The notes: a model not told the origin generated them from the sequence alone. A DNA stretch of 64,000 bases from Asanoa hainanensis (GCF_900188485.1 NZ_FZPH01000009.1:124001-188000); one strand, 5' to 3'; shown: positions 1 through 8,976, counted from the stretch's first letter. Translations and numbers: made by a program.

Positions 1-1
1 C

Positions 2-436
2 GTCCTGCTGCTGGCGGCGCTCGCGGTGCCACTGGCGGCTGTCGACCTGCTCGTGTTGCGGTTGCCCGACCCGCTGGTCGGCGTGCTCTTCGGTGGCGGG
101 CTGGCCCTGCTCGCGCTCGCGGGTGACGGCCGGGCCCTGCTGCGCGCGGTGGTAGCCGCCGCGGCCTGCGGGGCCGGTTACGGCCTGCTCGCCCTGGTCC
201 TGCGCGGCCAGATCGGCTTCGGCGACGTCAAGCTGGGCGCCGCGCTCGGCCTCTATCTCGGCTGGTTCGGCTGGCCGGCGGTGGTCGCCGGGGTCGTGCT
301 CGCGCCCGTGGTCAACCTGCCGCTGGTGATCGGACTGCTGGTCAGCGGCCGGACTGATCGTCGCTCGGCGGCGCCGTTCGGCCCCGCGATGCTGGCCGCG
401 GCCCTCGCAGCCGTCACCTTCGTCGCCCTCCGCTAG
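2..436 (+). CDS. Prepilin peptidase (A24 family), C-terminal part
   Basis: This is the C-terminal part of a membrane aspartic peptidase that cleaves the leader of type IV/Flp prepilins; the gene enters from the left and its start lies outside the window. The frame is open from base 2 to the TAG at 434-436. The diagnostic GxGDxK motif is visible (GFGDVKLGAALGLYLGW), which contains the second catalytic aspartate of the family. It is surrounded by hydrophobic segments. It sits directly upstream of the Flp pilin and the Tad assembly genes, as expected for the pilus-dedicated peptidase (TadV/CpaA role). The missing N-terminal half should carry the first catalytic aspartate, which cannot be checked here. 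Confidence 0.85.
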   Translation, partial: VLLLAALAVPLAAVDLLVLRLPDPLVGVLFGGGLALLALAGDGRALLRAVVAAAACGAGYGLLALVLRGQIGFGDVKLGAALGLYLGWFGWPAVVAGVVLAPVVNLPLVIGLLVSGRTDRRSAAPFGPAMLAAALAAVTFVALR

Positions 437-604
437 CCGACCGGCCATAGTTGCCCTCGGTCAATCGTGTGGTGGTCGTGTAGCCACGCTCAGCGATCAT
501 CCAGGCCGGATATCGACCGGTGACTGAATGACAGTGATCTCTTCCCGAATGAGACTCATGTGCGTTCCCCGACCGTGTCCCGACATCTCTTGGAGTCCTG
601 TCTC

Positions 605-808
605 ATGATCGAGAAGATCAAGCGGTTCGCCGAGCGCCGTAACCGTGATCGTGGCGCGAGCGCGACCGAGTACGCGTTGATCCTGGGGTTCATCGTCACC
701 GCGCTGATCGTGGTGCTCGCGGTTTTCGGCCCGTCCATCGCCCGGACGTTCGACAAGGCGTGCAAGGGCGTAGCACCCACCGACACGTGCCGCGTCGCGA
801 CGCCGTAG
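605..808 (+). CDS. Flp/Fap-type pilin
   Basis: Predicted 67-aa major pilin of the Tad/Flp pilus. After a short basic leader it has the processing motif G-ASATEY, with cleavage expected after the glycine and glutamate-tyrosine at +5/+6 as in the Flp family, followed by a single hydrophobic segment (LILGFIVTALIVVLAVFG). I chose ATG 605 because a GGAG at 592-595 lies at proper spacing; an in-frame start further left at 560 would add a leader unlike the family. The two cysteines near the C-terminus (KACKG, DTCR) could form a disulfide; that is inference. The next gene starts inside or just before its stop, suggesting translational coupling. Confidence 0.88.
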   Translation: MIEKIKRFAERRNRDRGASATEYALILGFIVTALIVVLAVFGPSIARTFDKACKGVAPTDTCRVATP

Positions 809-1236
809 GCCCCGGTCAGGCCTCGGCCGGCCGCCCTCGGGCGGGCACCGTCGGTCGCCTGACCGACCGCGGTGCGGCGGCCGTCGAGGCGGCCCTCGTC
901 TTCCCGATCCTGTTGTTGCTGATATTCGGGATTGTCGACTTCGGACGGATGCTCAACGCCCAGATGAATGCCACGGAAGCGGCTCAGCAGGGAGCCCGGA
1001 TCGCCTCCTTCGGCGACCGGCCCGACGCCCGGGTCCGGGAGATCGCCGGTGACGGGGCCCGCGTCGACGCCGTCGTCTGCCCGATCGCCGCCAGCGCCGG
1101 ACGGACGGCGGAGGTGACCGTCACCTACCCGTTCGCGTTCGTGACGCCGATGGGCGCGATCGCCCGCGTGTTCGGCGCCGACGGCCCCGGCGGCACCGTC
1201 GAGCTGACCGGCCACGGGGTCATGCCGTGCTCGTGA
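787..1236 (+). CDS. TadE-like pseudopilin
   Basis: TadE-family minor pilin. The family signature is the segment DRGAAAVEAALVFPILLLL, a prepilin-like glycine followed by a hydrophobic helix with a glutamate at the fifth position, then IFGIVDFGRML. The rest is a small extracytoplasmic domain with two cysteines (VVCPIAA and the terminal PCS). The start is uncertain: GTG 787 and GTG 760 are both in frame, neither has a good ribosome binding site, and both overlap the upstream pilin gene, so translation is probably coupled. The product should be processed by the adjacent prepilin peptidase and act in pilus assembly with the next gene. Confidence 0.8.
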   Translation: MPRRDAVGPGQASAGRPRAGTVGRLTDRGAAAVEAALVFPILLLLIFGIVDFGRMLNAQMNATEAAQQGARIASFGDRPDARVREIAGDGARVDAVVCPIAASAGRTAEVTVTYPFAFVTPMGAIARVFGADGPGGTVELTGHGVMPCS

Positions 1237-2258
1237 CACGGCCCGGCCGCCGGGGCGATCGGGGCGCCGTCGGTGCCATCGTCGCGGTGCTCTTCGGGAC
1301 CGGGGTGGCGCTGGGCATGTGCGCGCTGGTCATCGACATCGGGCTGATCTTCGTCGAGCGCAAGCAGCTCCAGACCGGCGCCGACGCCGCCGCCGTCGAG
1401 GTGGCCCGGGTCTGCGCGACCAGCGCCGTCGCCTGCGGCGCACCGGGTACGACCGCCACCGCGGCCGCGTACGCCCGGGAGAACGTCGCCGACGGCGAGG
1501 CGACCGCGGCAGTGTGCGGCCGCGGTGGCGGGCTGAGCCCGTGCCCGACACCGAGCGCCTGTGCCCGCCCCGCGCCCGCGACCGGCGTCTACGCCGAGGT
1601 GCGCACCAGCATCCTGCGGCCGGACGGCTCGACCCTGCTGCCGCCGGTGTTCGCGCAGGCGGTGGTCGACGACTACGACGGTGCGGCGGTCACCGCCTGC
1701 GCCCGGGCCACCTGGGGCCCACCGCGGGCCGCGCGGACCCTCGCGCTGGCCGTCTCCGCCTGTGACTGGGAGGCGATGACCGGCCGGGGCGCCCGGTTCC
1801 CGTCCCGCGAGCGGACCCTCGGCGGCTACCCGGACACGGACCCCGGGGCCTGTGGCCGTGGTGCCGGCAGCGCCGGCGCGGGTGGCTTCCGCTGGGTGGC
1901 CGGCTCCGACGCCACCTGCCGCACGCCGGTGTCGACCACCACGGCGTTCCGGGTGACCGGGCGCACCGAGCTGCCCGCCGGCTGCCGGAACGTCCTGGAG
2001 ACGTTGCCGCCGGGGCAGGCCGTGGCCGTGCCGATCTTCAGCGCCGTCAGCGACGCCGGATCCGCGTACACCGTGCTGGGGGTCGCGGCCTTCGTCGTGA
2101 CCGGCTGGCGGCTGCCCGGCTCGCGCTCGACGCGGGCGCCGGCCGCCTGCGGCGCGGGGGGCTGCGTGTCCGGATATTTCACGCGGGCGCAGGTGCCCGG
2201 CGGGGGAACGGTCGGCGGGCCGAACCTCGGCGCACAGATCACCGAGCTCATCGGTTGA
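1227..2258 (+). CDS. TadG-like pilus assembly protein
   Basis: A 343-aa protein beginning at GTG 1227, overlapping the TadE-like gene by 10 nt. The N-terminal DRGAVGAIVAVLFGTG followed by a hydrophobic helix and the motif VIDIGLIFVERKQLQTGADAAA is typical of TadG/'Flp pilus-assembly TadE/G-like' proteins. The remaining 280 residues are a cysteine-rich exported domain (about ten cysteines, including a CGAGGC pair near the end), which suggests disulfide-stabilised extracellular folding. No VWA MIDAS motif is visible, unlike longer TadG proteins. Its position between the TadE-like gene and cpaB supports a role as a minor pilin or envelope anchor. Confidence 0.78.
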   Translation: MLVTRPGRRGDRGAVGAIVAVLFGTGVALGMCALVIDIGLIFVERKQLQTGADAAAVEVARVCATSAVACGAPGTTATAAAYARENVADGEATAAVCGRGGGLSPCPTPSACARPAPATGVYAEVRTSILRPDGSTLLPPVFAQAVVDDYDGAAVTACARATWGPPRAARTLALAVSACDWEAMTGRGARFPSRERTLGGYPDTDPGACGRGAGSAGAGGFRWVAGSDATCRTPVSTTTAFRVTGRTELPAGCRNVLETLPPGQAVAVPIFSAVSDAGSAYTVLGVAAFVVTGWRLPGSRSTRAPAACGAGGCVSGYFTRAQVPGGGTVGGPNLGAQITELIG

Positions 2259-2276
2259 CGAGGGGACAGACCACTG

Positions 2277-3062
2277 ATGAACCGACGCATCATCGCGGTG
2301 CTCGCCGCCGTCGTCCTGGCCGCGGCCGGGGCCGGCGCCGTCCTGCTGTACGTCAGGTCGGCCGACTCCCGTGCCGTCGCCGGCAAGCAGGCCCGCACCG
2401 TGCTGATCGCCGACAAGCAGATCCCGGCCGGCACTGACGGCCGTGCCCTCCGGGAGGGTGGCTACCTGCGGCAGACGCGGATGCCGACCGACACGTTGCC
2501 CGAGGACACCCTGGCCGCGGTCGAGTCGGACCTGGACGCCCTGGTCACCACCGCGCCGGTCCAGCGTGGACAGCTCGTGCTGCGGACGATGTTCGGCACG
2601 GCGGTCGACAGCTCCGGGATGGCGATCCCCGACGGCAAGCTGGCGATCTCGGCGAAGGTGAAGTCGGCCGTGTTCGGCCCCGGGTCGGTGCGGGCCGGCA
2701 CGCGGGTCGCGATCTTCTACACGTACACCCCGCTGACCGCGGGCAAGATCGACGACGTGTCCGGCAGCGGGCTCGAGCGTGGCCGCGACACCAACAGCGT
2801 CACCCGGGTGCTGATGACCGACATCGAGGTGATCTCGGTCGGCATCGCCGCGGAGGACGCCGTCGGCGACGCGCCGCTGCCGGCCACCGCCAGCACCGGC
2901 GACGTCGCGATGACCTTCGCGCTGGACCAGCGGCAGGCGGAGATCCTCGCGCACGCCACCGCGCTGGGTGGCCTGCTCAACGTCGGCCTGCTCGGCGACT
3001 CCTCCGACGTCCGACCCGACCGCGGGGTCGACAACGGGACCCTCTTCGGGAAGGCGGGCTGA
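2277..3062 (+). CDS. CpaB/RcpC-type Flp pilus assembly protein
   Basis: A 261-aa protein with one N-terminal membrane helix (IIAVLAAVVLAAAGAGAVLLY) followed by a SAF-like domain (VLIADKQIPAGT, about residues 41-53) and a second beta-rich domain ending in a segment on pilus assembly-type 'ALDQRQAE' sequence. This matches CpaB/RcpC, which in other Tad systems couples the secretion apparatus to the envelope. It begins at ATG 2277 after an 18-nt gap. The stop is separated by only one base from the start of the CpaE-like gene, so the two are in one transcript. Confidence 0.85.
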   Translation: MNRRIIAVLAAVVLAAAGAGAVLLYVRSADSRAVAGKQARTVLIADKQIPAGTDGRALREGGYLRQTRMPTDTLPEDTLAAVESDLDALVTTAPVQRGQLVLRTMFGTAVDSSGMAIPDGKLAISAKVKSAVFGPGSVRAGTRVAIFYTYTPLTAGKIDDVSGSGLERGRDTNSVTRVLMTDIEVISVGIAAEDAVGDAPLPATASTGDVAMTFALDQRQAEILAHATALGGLLNVGLLGDSSDVRPDRGVDNGTLFGKAG

Positions 3063-3063
3063 G

Positions 3064-4215
3064 ATGACCATCCTTTTCGAACCGAGCCGGCAGTGGTCGG
3101 CGCACCTGACGACCCTGCTCGGCGCCGGCGTGCACGCGGTCGGCGAGGTCGCCGACCTGCGGCGGCTGCTGGCCGACCTCCCCGGGGAGCCCCTGGTCGT
3201 CGTAGGACCGGGCGCACCCGCCTCGGTGGCGCTGGAAGTCGCGGCACAGCAGCGGCTGCTGCGGCCGGCACTCGGGGTGGTGCTGCTCCGGGAACGCCTG
3301 GACCTCGAGACGATGTCGCAGGCGCTGCGGGCCGGCGTGCGCGAGGCCGTCGACGCGCACGACACGACCGCCGTGCGGACGGCCTGCAGCCGGTCGCTCG
3401 AGGTGTCCCGGCAGCTCACCGGCGCTCCGGTGGCGGCACCGCCCGGGGAGGCGAAGATCGTCACGGTCTTCTCCGCCAAGGGCGGCTGCGGGAAGTCCAC
3501 CCTGGCCACCAACCTCGCCGTCTGCCTGGCCGAGGGTGGCCGGCGCAGGGTCTGCCTGGTCGACCTCGACCTCGCGTTCGGCGACGTCGGCATCATGCTC
3601 CAGCTCTCGCCCGACCGGGGCATCGCCGACGCGGTCGCCTCGCGGGACCGGATCGACGCCGGGCTGATCCGGGCGTTGCTGACCTCGTACGCGCCGGGCG
3701 TCGACGTGCTGCTCGCACCGGTCGGGCCGACGGAGGCCGAGCGGATCGACCGGGACCTCGTCGTCGCGGTGCTGGCCGCGGTCCGCACGATGGCCGACTA
3801 CGTGGTCATCGACACGCCGGCGCACTTCACCGAGGGTGTGCTGGCCGCGCTCGACGTCACCGACGTCCACGTGCTCGTCGCGACGCCCGACGTGCCGGCG
3901 CTCAAGAACCTGCGGATCGCCATGGACATGCTCGACCTGCTCGGCCTCGGCAAGGACAACCGGCTCGTGGTGCTCAACCGCAGCGACGCGAAGGTGGGGC
4001 TTTCCGGCGCCGACATCGAACGCGTGCTCCAGGCCCGCACGACCGGACAGATCCCGTCCAGCCGCGACGTGCCCATCTCGATCAACCGGGGCACGCCGAT
4101 CGTGGTCGAGAAGCCGGGCCATCCGGTCAGCAAGGCGATCCGCGAGCTCGCGGCGGGCCCGATCGCCCAGCGGGCGGGCGCCCGTGGCCGCCGGTGGCAG
4201 CGGGCCGGCCGATGA
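3064..4215 (+). CDS. CpaE/TadZ-like pilus localisation ATPase
   Basis: A 383-aa ParA/MinD-superfamily ATPase. Residues 1-125 form a receiver-like N-terminal region without an obvious phosphorylation site, as is usual for TadZ/CpaE. The ATPase domain follows, with a deviant Walker A KGGCGKST at residues 139-146 and the Walker B-like VCLVDLDLAFGDVG. TadZ/CpaE proteins position the pilus machine at the pole or on the membrane. I chose ATG 3064 because it directly follows the cpaB stop and gives the family N-terminus; a longer frame to the left lies inside cpaB. It overlaps the CpaF gene by 4 nt (ATGA). Confidence 0.88.
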   Translation: MTILFEPSRQWSAHLTTLLGAGVHAVGEVADLRRLLADLPGEPLVVVGPGAPASVALEVAAQQRLLRPALGVVLLRERLDLETMSQALRAGVREAVDAHDTTAVRTACSRSLEVSRQLTGAPVAAPPGEAKIVTVFSAKGGCGKSTLATNLAVCLAEGGRRRVCLVDLDLAFGDVGIMLQLSPDRGIADAVASRDRIDAGLIRALLTSYAPGVDVLLAPVGPTEAERIDRDLVVAVLAAVRTMADYVVIDTPAHFTEGVLAALDVTDVHVLVATPDVPALKNLRIAMDMLDLLGLGKDNRLVVLNRSDAKVGLSGADIERVLQARTTGQIPSSRDVPISINRGTPIVVEKPGHPVSKAIRELAAGPIAQRAGARGRRWQRAGR

Positions 4216-5561
4216 GCTTGACCGACCGGCTGTCCCAGCGGCACTACGCCGGCGGCGACAGCGGGGCGTGGCCAACCAGGGCGGGCGTGGGCTCGGCGGC
4301 GGCCCTGCGCGTGCGCGTGCACCGCGAGCTCCTGGCCATCCTGGGACCCCAGCTCTACGACCAGCGCACCGGCGACCAGGCGCTGGAGCAGAAGGTCCGC
4401 GAGACCATCAGCGAGGTGCTGGCCCGCGACGACTCGCCCCTCGCCGTCGCCGACCCGGCCCGGATCGCCGCCGAGCTGATCGACGAGATCCTCGGTCACG
4501 GGCCGATCGAGCCCCTGCTCCGCGACCCAGACATCACCGAGATCATGGTGAACGGCCCCAACCGGATCTTCGTCGAGCGGTTCGGGCAGATCCACCACGT
4601 CGACGCCTCGTTCGTCGACGAGGACCACCTGCGCCGGGTCATCGACCGGATCGTGCGGCGGGTGGGCCGGCGCGTGGACGAGGCGAGCCCGATGGTGGAC
4701 GCCCGCCTGCCGGACGGCAGCCGGGTCAACGTCGTTCTGCCGCCCATCGCGCTGGACGGCTCGATGCTGACCATCCGCAAGTTCGCCCGCGAGGCGTTCA
4801 CGGTGGACGACCTGATCGGGTTCGGCACGGTCACCCAGGAGGTGGCCCAGCTGTTGTACGCCTGCGTGCGCGGCCGCCTGGACGTCGTGATCAGCGGCGG
4901 CACGGGGTCCGGGAAGACGACGACCCTCAACGTGCTGTCCGGCTTCATCCCACCCAACGAGCGGATCGTCACCATCGAGGACGCGGCCGAGCTTCAGCTT
5001 CGCCAGGACCACGTGCTGCGGCTGGAGGCGCGTCCACCGAACATCGAGGGCCGGGGCGAGATCACCATCCGGGACCTGGTCCGCAACTCGCTGCGGATGC
5101 GTCCGGACCGGATCGTCATCGGCGAGGTCCGCGACGGCGCCGCGCTCGACCTGCTCCAGGCCATGAACACCGGTCACAACGGATCGCTGACCACGGTGCA
5201 CGCCAACGCGCCGCGGGACTCGATCGCGAGGCTGGAGACGATGGCCATGATGGCGGGCCTGGACCTGCCGGTGCGGGCGATCCGCGAGCAGCTCGCCTCC
5301 GCCGTCGACCTGATCCTGCACCAGGACCGCCTGCGCGACGGCTCGCGGCGGGTCACCCACGTCTCCGAGGTGATCGGCATGGAGGGCGAGGTCGTCACGT
5401 TGCAGGACCTGTTCGTCTTCGACCACCGGGCCGGCCTCGACGAGCACGGCCGCCATCGCGGGACGCTGTGCTGGACCGGCCTGCGACCGAAGTTCCTCGA
5501 CACCCTGGCCGACAGCGGAATCCCGTTGCCCGCCGGCCTGTTCGAGAGTCCACCGTGGTGA
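4212..5561 (+). CDS. tadA: CpaF/TadA-type secretion ATPase
   Basis: A 449-aa hexameric type II/IV secretion ATPase that powers Flp pilus extension and retraction. Visible motifs are the N-terminal [16 protein letters not shown] typical of the CpaF clade, Walker [10 protein letters not shown] at about 229-237, the Asp box around [12 protein letters not shown], and Walker B/His box [13 protein letters not shown] followed by [10 protein letters not shown]. All catalytic motifs appear intact. The start is ATG 4212, overlapping the CpaE stop by 4 nt. The stop overlaps the next gene, whose GTG start lies at 5555 or 5558, so the ATPase and its membrane platform are translationally coupled. Confidence 0.92.
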   Translation: MSLTDRLSQRHYAGGDSGAWPTRAGVGSAAALRVRVHRELLAILGPQLYDQRTGDQALEQKVRETISEVLARDDSPLAVADPARIAAELIDEILGHGPIEPLLRDPDITEIMVNGPNRIFVERFGQIHHVDASFVDEDHLRRVIDRIVRRVGRRVDEASPMVDARLPDGSRVNVVLPPIALDGSMLTIRKFAREAFTVDDLIGFGTVTQEVAQLLYACVRGRLDVVISGGTGSGKTTTLNVLSGFIPPNERIVTIEDAAELQLRQDHVLRLEARPPNIEGRGEITIRDLVRNSLRMRPDRIVIGEVRDGAALDLLQAMNTGHNGSLTTVHANAPRDSIARLETMAMMAGLDLPVRAIREQLASAVDLILHQDRLRDGSRRVTHVSEVIGMEGEVVTLQDLFVFDHRAGLDEHGRHRGTLCWTGLRPKFLDTLADSGIPLPAGLFESPPW

Positions 5562-7396
5562 CCCGGCGGGCGCTGGCCGCCGTCGCCGGCGGGCTCGCGG
5601 CGAGCCTGCTGACCGGTCCGGCGGCGCACGCGGACGGCGCCCTGCCCGTCTCGGTGGCGGACGTGCGTCCGGGACAGGTGCGCCTCGTGGCAGCGTTGCC
5701 GGGCGGGCGGACTCCGGCCGTCACGGTCTCCCGCGACGGCTACGCGCTGCCCGCCACCGTCCGGGCCGGCGTCGCGGCCGGAGCGACGCCGGCCCGGACC
5801 CTGACCGTCGTGGTCGACGCAGGTCCGGAGACGCTGGACACCGCCCGGTCCGCGGTGGCCGCGCTGGCCGGCAGCGTGCCGGACGACGTCGCGCTCGGCC
5901 TTGTTGCCGCGACCGACCCGACCGTGGTGACGGTGTCCCCGACCCGGGACCGGGCCGCCTTCCGGGCCGGCCTCGACCGCCTGCGGGCCGAGGCCGGCCC
6001 GGGTCCCCTGACCGCGCTGCGCACCGCGGCGGCGCTGGCGCCCAGAGCGGGCGAGCGACGGCTGCTGCTGCTCGACGCCGAGGCCGCGACCGGCGCGGTC
6101 GATCCCGGCGCCGCGGACGCCCTGGCCCGGGCGGGCCAGCGCCTCGACGTGGTCACCCTCGGCCCGGCCGGCGCCGGCCTGCGCGAGCTCGCCGCCGCCA
6201 CCGGAGGCGAGGCCCGGTCCGCGACCGACGGCACGCTGGCAGAGACGCTCCGGTCGGCCGCCGCGCTGCCGGCGCTGTTCACCATCACCGTGGCCGTGCC
6301 GGCCGAGCTCGCCGGTGCCGCGACGTCGCTGCGGGTCAGCACCGGCGCCGGCGCCGCCCGGCGCACCGCCGACGTCAAGGTGCGGTTCGCCCCGGCCGTG
6401 GCCGCGCCCGCCGAGGCCGGCAGCGTCCGCCCGGGTTGGCGGCTGCCCCGGCTGGGCAGCGGCGTGCTCGGCGTCCTCGTCTTCGCCGTGCTGCTGGTGG
6501 CGCTGCTGCTCGTGGTCTTCGGCGTCGGCGGCACCCGGCGGCAGCGCCGGCTCGACCAGGTCCAACGGTTCCGGCTGGCCGGCCAGGGCGGCGGCGTGCC
6601 GGTCATGTCCGCCGCCGGCTTCGCGGGCACCGTGTCGAACCTGTCCGGCCGGGTCGCCCGGGCGACCGGCCAGGAGCAGCGGCCGGACGACGCCCGTCCG
6701 GTGCTGGGGCCGGGCTGGAAGATCCGACTGGCCGCGGTGGCTGTCGGCATCGCCGTCCTCGGTCCGTTGGCCGGAGCGTGGGGCATCGTGCTCGGCGGCC
6801 TGCTCGGCGCGCTGGTGACGGCGCTCTACCCCCGGATTCGCGAGGGCCGGCGCCGGCAGTCGTTCGCCGACCAGCTCCCGGACGCGCTCCAACTGATCGT
6901 GAGCTCGCTGCGCTCGGGGTTCTCGCTGACCCAGTCGCTGGACGCGGTGGTGCGGGACGCCCCACCCGGGCCGCTGGCGGTCGAGCTCGGCCGCGCGATG
7001 GCCGAGGTGCGGCTGGGCGCCGACCTGGCGGACTCGCTGGACCGGGCGGCCGAACGGGCCGGAAACCAGGACCTGGCCTGGGCGGTGATCGCGATCCGGA
7101 TCCAGCACGAGACCGGCGGCAACCTCGCCGAGACGCTGGAGACCACGGTGGACACGATCCGGGAGCGCGCCCGGCTGCGCCGTCACGTGCGGGCACTGTC
7201 GGCCGAGGGACGGCTGTCCGCGTACCTCCTGCTGGGTCTGCCGGTCGCGATCGGCGCCTGGATGTTCCTGGTCAGCCGCGACTACCTGAGCGTGCTGTGG
7301 ACCACGACGGCGGGGCTGGTCATGCTCGTCTGCGCGGGTCTGCTGATGGTGCTCGGCGCGTTCTGGATGTCCCGCTGGCTGAAGGTCGAGGTCTGA
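5558..7396 (+). CDS. tadB: TadB platform protein with N-terminal exported VWA-like domain
   Basis: A 612-aa inner-membrane platform protein, roughly twice the usual TadB length (about 300 aa). Residues 1-27 look like a signal peptide ending AAHADG. Residues about 82-240 resemble a von Willebrand A fold (LTVVVDAGPETL, later RRLLLLDAEA and LDVVTLGPAG), but the MIDAS DxSxS is degenerate (DAGPE). A beta domain and a membrane helix at about 302-325 follow, then the cytoplasmic and T2SSF core with FADQLPDALQLIVSSLRSG and a second set of helices. GTG 5555 or 5558 are both possible starts. Partner of CpaF and TadC. Whether the extra domain faces outward is inferred from the signal peptide. Confidence 0.87.
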   Translation: MTRRALAAVAGGLAASLLTGPAAHADGALPVSVADVRPGQVRLVAALPGGRTPAVTVSRDGYALPATVRAGVAAGATPARTLTVVVDAGPETLDTARSAVAALAGSVPDDVALGLVAATDPTVVTVSPTRDRAAFRAGLDRLRAEAGPGPLTALRTAAALAPRAGERRLLLLDAEAATGAVDPGAADALARAGQRLDVVTLGPAGAGLRELAAATGGEARSATDGTLAETLRSAAALPALFTITVAVPAELAGAATSLRVSTGAGAARRTADVKVRFAPAVAAPAEAGSVRPGWRLPRLGSGVLGVLVFAVLLVALLLVVFGVGGTRRQRRLDQVQRFRLAGQGGGVPVMSAAGFAGTVSNLSGRVARATGQEQRPDDARPVLGPGWKIRLAAVAVGIAVLGPLAGAWGIVLGGLLGALVTALYPRIREGRRRQSFADQLPDALQLIVSSLRSGFSLTQSLDAVVRDAPPGPLAVELGRAMAEVRLGADLADSLDRAAERAGNQDLAWAVIAIRIQHETGGNLAETLETTVDTIRERARLRRHVRALSAEGRLSAYLLLGLPVAIGAWMFLVSRDYLSVLWTTTAGLVMLVCAGLLMVLGAFWMSRWLKVEV

Positions 7397-7398
7397 GC

Positions 7399-8301
7399 AT
7401 GCTGCTGGTCATCGGGTTGCTCGCGATCACCGCCGCGTTGGCGGTCGCCGCGGTCACGGTGGTCGGCGGCCGTCCGCACGCGGCCGTCACCCGCACCGTC
7501 GACACGGCCGACCGGGGCTACCGGGTGCCCGGTGCGCAGGCCGCGCTGCCGGCCGACGACCGTGGGGGGCTGCCACCCGCGGCGTACGCGCTCGGCCACG
7601 CGTTGGGTCGCGGCGGCGTGTCCGCCTGGCTGTCCCGCCAGCTCGACCAGGCCGGCAACCCGGGCTGGCTCAACGTGCCCAAGGTGATCGCGTACCAGGG
7701 CCTGCTGGTGGTCGTGGGCGCCGCCGGCGGGCTGGCGCTGGCCGTGCTCGCCGCGCCGCCGCTGGGGTGGCCGGTGTGGACGCTGGTGGGCGCCGCCGCC
7801 GGCTATGCCGCGCCGACCCTGCTCGTGCTGCATCTCGCGCAGGAGCGGCAGGACTCGGTCCGGCGCACGCTGCCCGACGTCCTGGACACCCTGGTCGTCA
7901 CCGTCGAGGCCGGGCTCGGCTTCGAGGCGGCGCTGGCGCAGGTCGTGCGCAACGGGCGCGGGCCGATGGTCGGCGAGTTCGCCCGGGTCCTGCACGAGAT
8001 GCAGATCGGACGGGCACGGGTCGACGCCCTGCGCGAGATGGCGGCCCGCACCACCGTCACCGAGCTGCGGGCCTTCGCGTCGGCGGTCGTGCAGGCGACG
8101 ACGCTGGGCATTCCGATGGGTCAGGTGCTGCGCCAGCAGTCCGCCGAGATGCGGACCCGGCGCCGGCAGCGGGCGGAGGAGGCGGCGCAGAAGGTGCCGG
8201 TGAAGATCCTCTTCCCGATGGTGTTCTGCATCTTTCCGGCGCTGTTCGTGGTCGTGATCGGTCCGGCCGCGATCAAGATCTTGCGGGCGTTCGGTGGCTG
8301 A
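7399..8301 (+). CDS. tadC: TadC platform protein
   Basis: A 300-aa T2SSF-family membrane protein, the second platform subunit of the Tad machine. It shows an N-terminal helix, paired helices around residues 90-145, then the family motif RRTLPDVLDTLVVTVEAGLGFEAAL, the EMQIGRARVDALREMA segment, and terminal hydrophobic helices with VPVKILFPMVFCIFPALFVV. ATG 7399 follows the tadB stop by two bases. It ends one base before the stop of a convergent regulator gene, so there is no space for a conventional terminator between them. Confidence 0.9.
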   Translation: MLLVIGLLAITAALAVAAVTVVGGRPHAAVTRTVDTADRGYRVPGAQAALPADDRGGLPPAAYALGHALGRGGVSAWLSRQLDQAGNPGWLNVPKVIAYQGLLVVVGAAGGLALAVLAAPPLGWPVWTLVGAAAGYAAPTLLVLHLAQERQDSVRRTLPDVLDTLVVTVEAGLGFEAALAQVVRNGRGPMVGEFARVLHEMQIGRARVDALREMAARTTVTELRAFASAVVQATTLGIPMGQVLRQQSAEMRTRRRQRAEEAAQKVPVKILFPMVFCIFPALFVVVIGPAAIKILRAFGG

Positions 8302-8302
8302 G

Positions 8303-8887
8303 TCAGCCGGCCTGCGGCAGGTCGCCGCCGCCGGCGGTCTTGGCGCGGACCCGGGCGACGTAGGTGCGCACCGTCGACTCGCCCAGGCCCAGCTCGTCGG
8401 CCACGACGGCGGGGGTCAGGCCCGCCCGGAGCAGGTCGTACACCTCGCGCTCGCGGCGGCTCAGCCCGGTCGTGCGGTGCTGGCGGAGCGCGGCGTTCAG
8501 GGTGTGTGCCGAGTAGCTGCCGCCGCCGGACAGGCACGCGCGGATGGCCGCCGCGACCTCGACGGCACCGGCCTCGCGCGACACGTACGCGGCGACGCCG
8601 GCGGTCAGGGCCCGTTCGAGCAGCCGGTGCGTGGCCGCGCCGACCACCAGCACCGGCAGGTGCGGCCGGGTGGTGCGCAGGCGTTCGGCCAACGCGATCC
8701 CGTCGCCGTCGGGCAGGCGGAGATCGACGGTGACAAGGTCCGGTGCGAGGGACTCGACCACCCGCTGCGCCTCGACCGCCGAGGCGGTGCGGCCGGTCAG
8801 CTCGGTGTTGGCCACGGAGGCCACCGCCCGGCTGATCATGAGGTGTGTCGCCGCGTTGGCGTGGATGGCGAAGACGGTCGTCGCCAC
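8303..8887 (-). CDS. LuxR-type regulator with degenerate receiver domain
   Basis: A 194-aa NarL/FixJ-like protein. The receiver-like domain keeps a candidate phospho-acceptor aspartate (D55 in VTVDLRLPDG) but lacks the paired acidic residues that normally follow the first strand (FAIHANAAT instead of a DD motif), has glycine where the switch Thr/Ser is expected (VLVVGA), and arginine where the conserved lysine belongs (YVSRE). The C-terminal HTH is intact: LSRREREVYDLL ... ADELGLGESTVRTYVARV. It probably acts without classical phosphorylation. It converges with tadC and diverges from the kinase gene at 9029, so control of either the pilus operon or the kinase is plausible. Reverse GTG/ATG choice: ATG at 8887. 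Confidence 0.85.
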   Translation of the reverse strand: MATTVFAIHANAATHLMISRAVASVANTELTGRTASAVEAQRVVESLAPDLVTVDLRLPDGDGIALAERLRTTRPHLPVLVVGAATHRLLERALTAGVAAYVSREAGAVEVAAAIRACLSGGGSYSAHTLNAALRQHRTTGLSRREREVYDLLRAGLTPAVVADELGLGESTVRTYVARVRAKTAGGGDLPQAG

Positions 8888-8948
8888 TGCACCACTCCGA
8901 TTCGCTCGGTTCCTTCCTTGGCCCCGTGTGAAGTCCTGCCGACGGTAC

Positions 8949-8976
8949 TTGACACGCCTATGGATCCACCTAGGAC
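8949..8976 (+). promoter_or_regulatory. Putative sigma-70-type promoter for the kinase gene
   Basis: A perfect TTGACA (8949-8954) followed after 16 bases by TAGGAC (8971-8976) lies 50-80 bases ahead of the GTG start of the Ser/Thr kinase gene. The -10 is imperfect. It is in the divergent interval between the LuxR-type regulator and the kinase. Confidence 0.4.

Noticed and set aside
549-559. Perfect palindrome ATGAGACTCAT before the Flp pilin gene
   Set aside because: Eleven bases with 5-bp arms is easily expected by chance in 168 bases; no second copy or promoter context was found.
1125-3788. An 887-codon open frame on the minus strand across the Tad genes
   Set aside because: It is antisense to several well-supported Tad genes, has low-complexity Arg/Ala/Pro-rich composition and no recognisable motif; such frames are common in GC-rich DNA.
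3836-5557. In-frame upstream extension of the TadB gene over the CpaE and CpaF genes
   Set aside because: The extension is an out-of-frame shadow of CpaE and CpaF; the TadB signal peptide begins at GTG 5555/5558.
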